Assembly (NCBI GenBank): GCA_024236075.1
Contig: JACKLE010000001.1
Location: forward strand, 248,001 to 312,000
Length of the DNA: 64,000 bases
Origin: Alphaproteobacteria bacterium
GTDB taxonomy: Bacteria > Pseudomonadota > Alphaproteobacteria > JACAEB01
Reading direction: 5' to 3'
The notes beneath the pieces were generated by a model. It had not been told where the DNA came from. It did no database searches and was given only the letters and a program-made list of their open reading frames with translations. The first letter of the stretch is position 1; each line of letters opens with the position of its first letter. Both the position numbers and the translations under genes were made by a program. Below, piece after piece: positions 61,078 through 64,000 of the stretch.

Positions 61078-61103
61078 GCCCGCGGACCGCTTCGTCCGCG
61101 GGC
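61078..61103. terminator. Convergent hairpin between OmpA-type lipoprotein and glutathione peroxidase
   Basis: GCCCGCGGAC, CGCTTC loop, GTCCGCGGGC: a perfect 10-bp stem in the 38-base gap between convergent genes. No T run on either side. Confidence 0.5.
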
Positions 61104-61104
61104 G

Positions 61105-61584
61105 TCAGCCGAGCGCCGCCTCCACGGCCTTCGCGAGGGCGGCGTCCTCGGGCGGCACGCGCGAGCCGAACACCTCGCGGACCGTGCCGTCCGGCCCGAT
61201 GAGATATTTGTGGAAATTCCATTTGGGCAGCGCGCCCTCGCCGAGCGTCTCGCCGATCCAGCGATAGAAGGGGTGCGCGCCGGCGCCGATCACCGCCTGC
61301 TTCGCCGTGAGCGGAAAGGTGACGCCGAAGCGCGTCTCGCAGAAGGTCTTGACCTCGTCCTCGGTCCCCGGCTCCTGGGCGCCGAAATCGTTCGAGGGCA
61401 CGCCGAGCACGGAGAAGCCGCGCGGCGCGTAGCGCTCGTGGAGGGCCTGGAGGCCGGCATATTGCGGCGTGAGTCCGCAGGCGCTCGCCGTGTTGACGAG
61501 GAGGACGGGCCCGGAAAAATCCTTGAGCGCGATGGTTCCGCCCTCGATCCCCTCGAAGCTGAAGTCGTGCGCGTTCCCGGTCAT
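61105..61584 (-). CDS. Glutathione peroxidase (cysteine type)
   Basis: A 159-aa thiol peroxidase of the glutathione peroxidase family. The catalytic cysteine is C36 in LVNTASACGLTPQY. The family blocks VLGVPSNDFGAQEPG (with the active-site Gln) and PKWNFHKYLIGPDG (with the Trp) are present. The ATG at 61584 has an AAAGGAGG ribosome-binding site; the ATG at 61617 is less likely. Such bacterial enzymes often use thioredoxin rather than glutathione. Confidence 0.94.
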   Translation of the reverse strand: MTGNAHDFSFEGIEGGTIALKDFSGPVLLVNTASACGLTPQYAGLQALHERYAPRGFSVLGVPSNDFGAQEPGTEDEVKTFCETRFGVTFPLTAKQAVIGAGAHPFYRWIGETLGEGALPKWNFHKYLIGPDGTVREVFGSRVPPEDAALAKAVEAALG

Positions 61585-61752
61585 CTCTTGAGGCCTCCTT
61601 TGCCGCCAGCCCTTCACTCAAGCATTCATTAACCTTATTTCAAGCCTTCGTCGCCAACGCTTCTTCTGGGATAGGAGGGGCCCGCGCGACGCGGTTGCGC
61701 GTTTCGTCCGTCCACTCCCGCATGAACCCGCCCCTCCGAGCCGGATCGAGGC
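61585..61752. promoter_or_regulatory. Divergent region between glutathione peroxidase and TipF-like gene
   Basis: 168 bases, AT-rich near 61615-61645. It should hold promoters in both directions. No specific elements were picked. Confidence 0.35.
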
Positions 61753-63009
61753 ATGTCGCAGCGCGCTAACTTCTTCATCGTGGCCGCCTACGGTCTCGTC
61801 GCGCTCGCCGTCGCCGCGCTCCTCCACTATCTCGCCGCGCTCGACGGCGCTCTCTCGATCATGATCGGCGCGGTCATCTTTCTCATCAGCGCGCAGATCC
61901 ATGCCGCCGCCGTGCATGCCCACGAGAGCGAGGTCGTCTCCGGCGAGATCACCGACCTTCGCAGCGCGAACACCGTCCTTCAGGCCGAGCTCGAGGAGGC
62001 GCGCGACGAGATGCAGGAGCTCGCGCGCTCCTACGAGGAGCGCAGCCGTTCGCACACCTCCGAGATCCGTGCCGAGATGCGCGTCCTCGAGACCTTCGTC
62101 CAGGAGCTCGCCGACGGCATCGCCGAGAAGGCGGTCTCCTCCGGCGCCATGGTCTCCGTGCCCGCCGATGCGCCCGCCGCCGAGGCCGAGGAGGAGGCGG
62201 CGAGCGCCGCCTATCTCAAGGACCTCGGCAATGCCGAGCTTCTCGACCTCGTGCAGCGCTCGCTCGAGGAGAACCGCGTCGACCTCTATCTCCAGCCGAT
62301 CGTCTCGCTGCCCCAGCGCCGCGTCCTCCATTTCGAGGGGTTCACGCGGCTGCGCACGGGGCAGGGCGACCTCATCAAGCCGGAGCAGTACCTGCCCGTC
62401 GCCGAGACGGCCGGTCTCATGTCCATCATCGACAACCTGCTCCTCTTCCGCTGCGTGCAGGTCGTCCGTCAGCTCACGGAGCGCCACCGCGAGGCGAGCA
62501 TCTTCTGCAACATCTCGAACCACTCGCTCAAGGACCGCGCCTTCTTCCCGCAGTTCCTCGAGTTCCTGCGCCACAACCGCGACCTCTCGCGCGCCCTCGT
62601 CTTCGAGTTCGGCCAGGAGACGATCGAGAAGGCGACGCGCCCCGAGCTCGACAACCTCGCGACGCTCACGGCGCTCGGGTTCCATTTCTCGCTCGACAAG
62701 GTCTCCCATCTCGATCTCGATCCGCGCCTTCTGCGCGACCGCGACTTCCGCTATCTGAAGGTGCCGGCCGAGCTTCTCCTGCGCGGCATGAACACGGCCA
62801 AGGCGCGCTTCAGCGCGGAGGACCTGAAGATGCTGCTCTCGCGCTACGGCATAGAGCTCATCGCCGAGAAGATCGAGGACGAGCGCACGGTGATCGACGT
62901 CATCGACCAGGACGTGCGCCTGGGCCAGGGCTTCCTCTTCGGGCGCCCGCGGCCCATCCGCGAGGTCCACACCAAGCCCGCGGAAAAGCCTGTCAGGCGC
63001 GCGGGCTGA
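61753..63009 (+). CDS. Degenerate EAL-domain protein, TipF-like
   Basis: A 418-aa protein with two membrane helices (about 8-28 and 33-50), a coiled coil (about 60-125) and a C-terminal EAL domain (about 165-405), the layout of Caulobacter TipF, which positions the flagellum in response to cyclic di-GMP. Catalytic motifs are altered: EGF (195-197) in place of EAL and DK (315-316) in place of the metal-binding DD. The domain is thus unlikely to hydrolyse cyclic di-GMP and may only bind it. No flagellar gene is next to it in the window. TipF identity is inference. Confidence 0.75.
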   Translation: MSQRANFFIVAAYGLVALAVAALLHYLAALDGALSIMIGAVIFLISAQIHAAAVHAHESEVVSGEITDLRSANTVLQAELEEARDEMQELARSYEERSRSHTSEIRAEMRVLETFVQELADGIAEKAVSSGAMVSVPADAPAAEAEEEAASAAYLKDLGNAELLDLVQRSLEENRVDLYLQPIVSLPQRRVLHFEGFTRLRTGQGDLIKPEQYLPVAETAGLMSIIDNLLLFRCVQVVRQLTERHREASIFCNISNHSLKDRAFFPQFLEFLRHNRDLSRALVFEFGQETIEKATRPELDNLATLTALGFHFSLDKVSHLDLDPRLLRDRDFRYLKVPAELLLRGMNTAKARFSAEDLKMLLSRYGIELIAEKIEDERTVIDVIDQDVRLGQGFLFGRPRPIREVHTKPAEKPVRRAG

Positions 63010-63114
63010 AACGCCCGAGCGGCGTCGACGGTTGCGTAACATGAGTCATTTACCGTAACGCTCCGGTCCGGGCCGCCCGACCGGCCATTCGCCCTTGGAG
63101 GCTTTCGAGCGCCG

Positions 63115-64000
63115 ATGCGCATCGTCTCGCGCCATGCCGACCTGCCCTCGACCTGCCGCGGCGCGGTGGTGGCGATCGGCAATTTCGACGGCGTCCATCT
63201 CGGCCACCGCAAGGTGATCGCCGAGGCGCGCGCGGTCGCCGAGGAGATCGGCGCGCCGCTCGCGGTCATGACCTTCGAGCCGCATCCGCGCGCCTTCTTC
63301 AATCCCGAGGCCGCGCCCTTCCGCCTCACCTCCTTCGAGACCAAGGCGCGCCTCCTCGCGGGGCTCGGCGTCGACATCCTCTACGCGTTGCCGTTCGACC
63401 GGTCGCTCGCCACCAAGGGCGCGCAGGACTTCGTCGACGACGTGCTCGTCACCGGCATCGCCGCGCTTCACGTCGTGGTGGGCGAGGGGTTCCGCTTCGG
63501 CAAGGCCCGCTCGGGCGACGTCGCCGTGCTCGGCTACATGGGCGAGATGGAAGGCTTCGGCCTCTCGGTGGTCGAGCCCCTGAAGGTCGCGACGCGCGAG
63601 GGCGAGGAGGTGCTCTCCTCCTCCTTCATCCGCCGGCTGATCGCCGCGGGAGAGGTCGGCGAGGCCGCGCGCCGTCTCGGCTATCACTGGACCATCGAGG
63701 GCAAGGTCGCGCGCGGCGCGCAGCGCGGGCGCACCATCGGCTTTCCCACGGCGAACCTCGCGCTCGGCGACTATCTGCGCCCGGCCTTCGGCGTCTACGC
63801 CGTGCTCGCCGAGCGCGACCGGGGCGAGGCCAAGGCCACCATTCCCGGCGTCGCCAATATCGGCGTGCGCCCCACCGTCCAGAAGGAATCCGAGCCCTGG
63901 CTCGAGGTCCATCTCTTCGATTTCGAGGGCAATCTCTACGGCGAGGCGCTGGCGGTCCGGCTGGTCTCCTTCCTCCGGGCGGAGCGCAAGTTCGACGGGA
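63115..64000 (+). CDS. ribF: Bifunctional riboflavin kinase / FAD synthetase RibF, 3' end outside window
   Basis: The first 295 codons of RibF, which converts riboflavin to FMN and FAD. It begins MRIVSRHADLPSTCRGAVVA and shows the FAD synthetase nucleotidyltransferase motifs AIGNFDGVHLGHRKVI and MTFEPHPRAFF, then VVGEGFRFGKARSGDV and SSSFIRRLIAAGEV. The riboflavin kinase motif GFPTANLAL is visible before the edge. The remaining 15 to 20 residues or so are beyond the window. The frame has no stop to base 64000. Confidence 0.95.
   Translation, partial: MRIVSRHADLPSTCRGAVVAIGNFDGVHLGHRKVIAEARAVAEEIGAPLAVMTFEPHPRAFFNPEAAPFRLTSFETKARLLAGLGVDILYALPFDRSLATKGAQDFVDDVLVTGIAALHVVVGEGFRFGKARSGDVAVLGYMGEMEGFGLSVVEPLKVATREGEEVLSSSFIRRLIAAGEVGEAARRLGYHWTIEGKVARGAQRGRTIGFPTANLALGDYLRPAFGVYAVLAERDRGEAKATIPGVANIGVRPTVQKESEPWLEVHLFDFEGNLYGEALAVRLVSFLRAERKFDG

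Noticed and set aside
61753..63009. Active cyclic di-GMP phosphodiesterase
   Set aside because: EAL and DD metal-ligand motifs are replaced by EGF and DK, which argues against catalysis.

Overview
The window is a continuous, very GC-rich stretch of an alphaproteobacterial chromosome. Four things support the class assignment: a histidyl-tRNA synthetase of the divergent alphaproteobacterial type next to hisZ and hisG, a TipF-like degenerate EAL protein, a groESL operon under a CIRCE operator, and three TonB-dependent receptors with DEIIVTAQKREES-type N termini. I cannot name a genus. No tRNA, rRNA, CRISPR array, transposase, integrase or prophage gene was seen, and the region reads as ordinary core and accessory chromosome.

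Layout. 1-1.9 kb (minus): a thiol/peroxide group (peroxiredoxin, DsbA-like protein, OsmC) running into a truncated isoquinoline-oxidoreductase-type 2Fe-2S subunit. 2-6 kb: HerA-like ATPase, small membrane protein, beta-barrel outer-membrane protein, lone cyclic-nucleotide-binding domain protein. 6-8.5 kb (minus): Dps and a ferritin-like/4Fe-4S/double-CDGSH fusion protein. 8.6-14 kb: secreted VOC protein, then a probable four-gene operon of small membrane protein, sodium:solute symporter, DUF3604 protein and PpiC-type isomerase. 14.5-18.8 kb: two tandem paralogous secreted proteins of unknown function. 19.1-29.4 kb: a complete-looking type II secretion operon in the order D-E-F-G-H-I-J-K-L-M-C, with the GspC-like gene last. 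29.4-34.7 kb: cyclopropane synthase, di-haem peroxidase-like cytochrome, MsrA, NSS transporter. 34.9-39.1 kb: TonB receptor and a membrane-anchored periplasmic protein. 39.3-43.7 kb: hisS-hisZ-hisG and a tyrosine-phosphatase-like gene. 43.8-47.9 kb: secreted VOC protein, orphan encapsulated-ferritin-like protein, TonB receptor. 48-52 kb (minus): soluble transhydrogenase, groEL, groES. 52-56.7 kb: TonB receptor divergent from a Crp/Fnr regulator, then an MscS channel. 56.7-58.4 kb: a predicted small RNA and an M28 peptidase. 58.4-64 kb: prohibitin-like protein, second Crp/Fnr regulator, OmpA-type lipoprotein, glutathione peroxidase, TipF-like protein and the 5' part of ribF.

How the genes fit together. 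Peroxide and iron handling recurs (OsmC, peroxiredoxin, DsbA-like, Dps, CDGSH fusion, di-haem peroxidase, MsrA, encapsulated-ferritin homologue, glutathione peroxidase, transhydrogenase). The envelope is well served by outer-membrane receptors, the type II secretion system and two probable substrates encoded just upstream of it. The most unusual elements are an approximately 97-nt predicted small RNA with promoter and terminator (about 56735-56831), the tandem secreted paralogues beside the secretion operon, an encapsulated-ferritin homologue with neither a neighbouring shell gene nor a cargo tail, and a 78-bp-period duplication of the groEL 3' end. All calls come from reading the sequence; no database search was possible.
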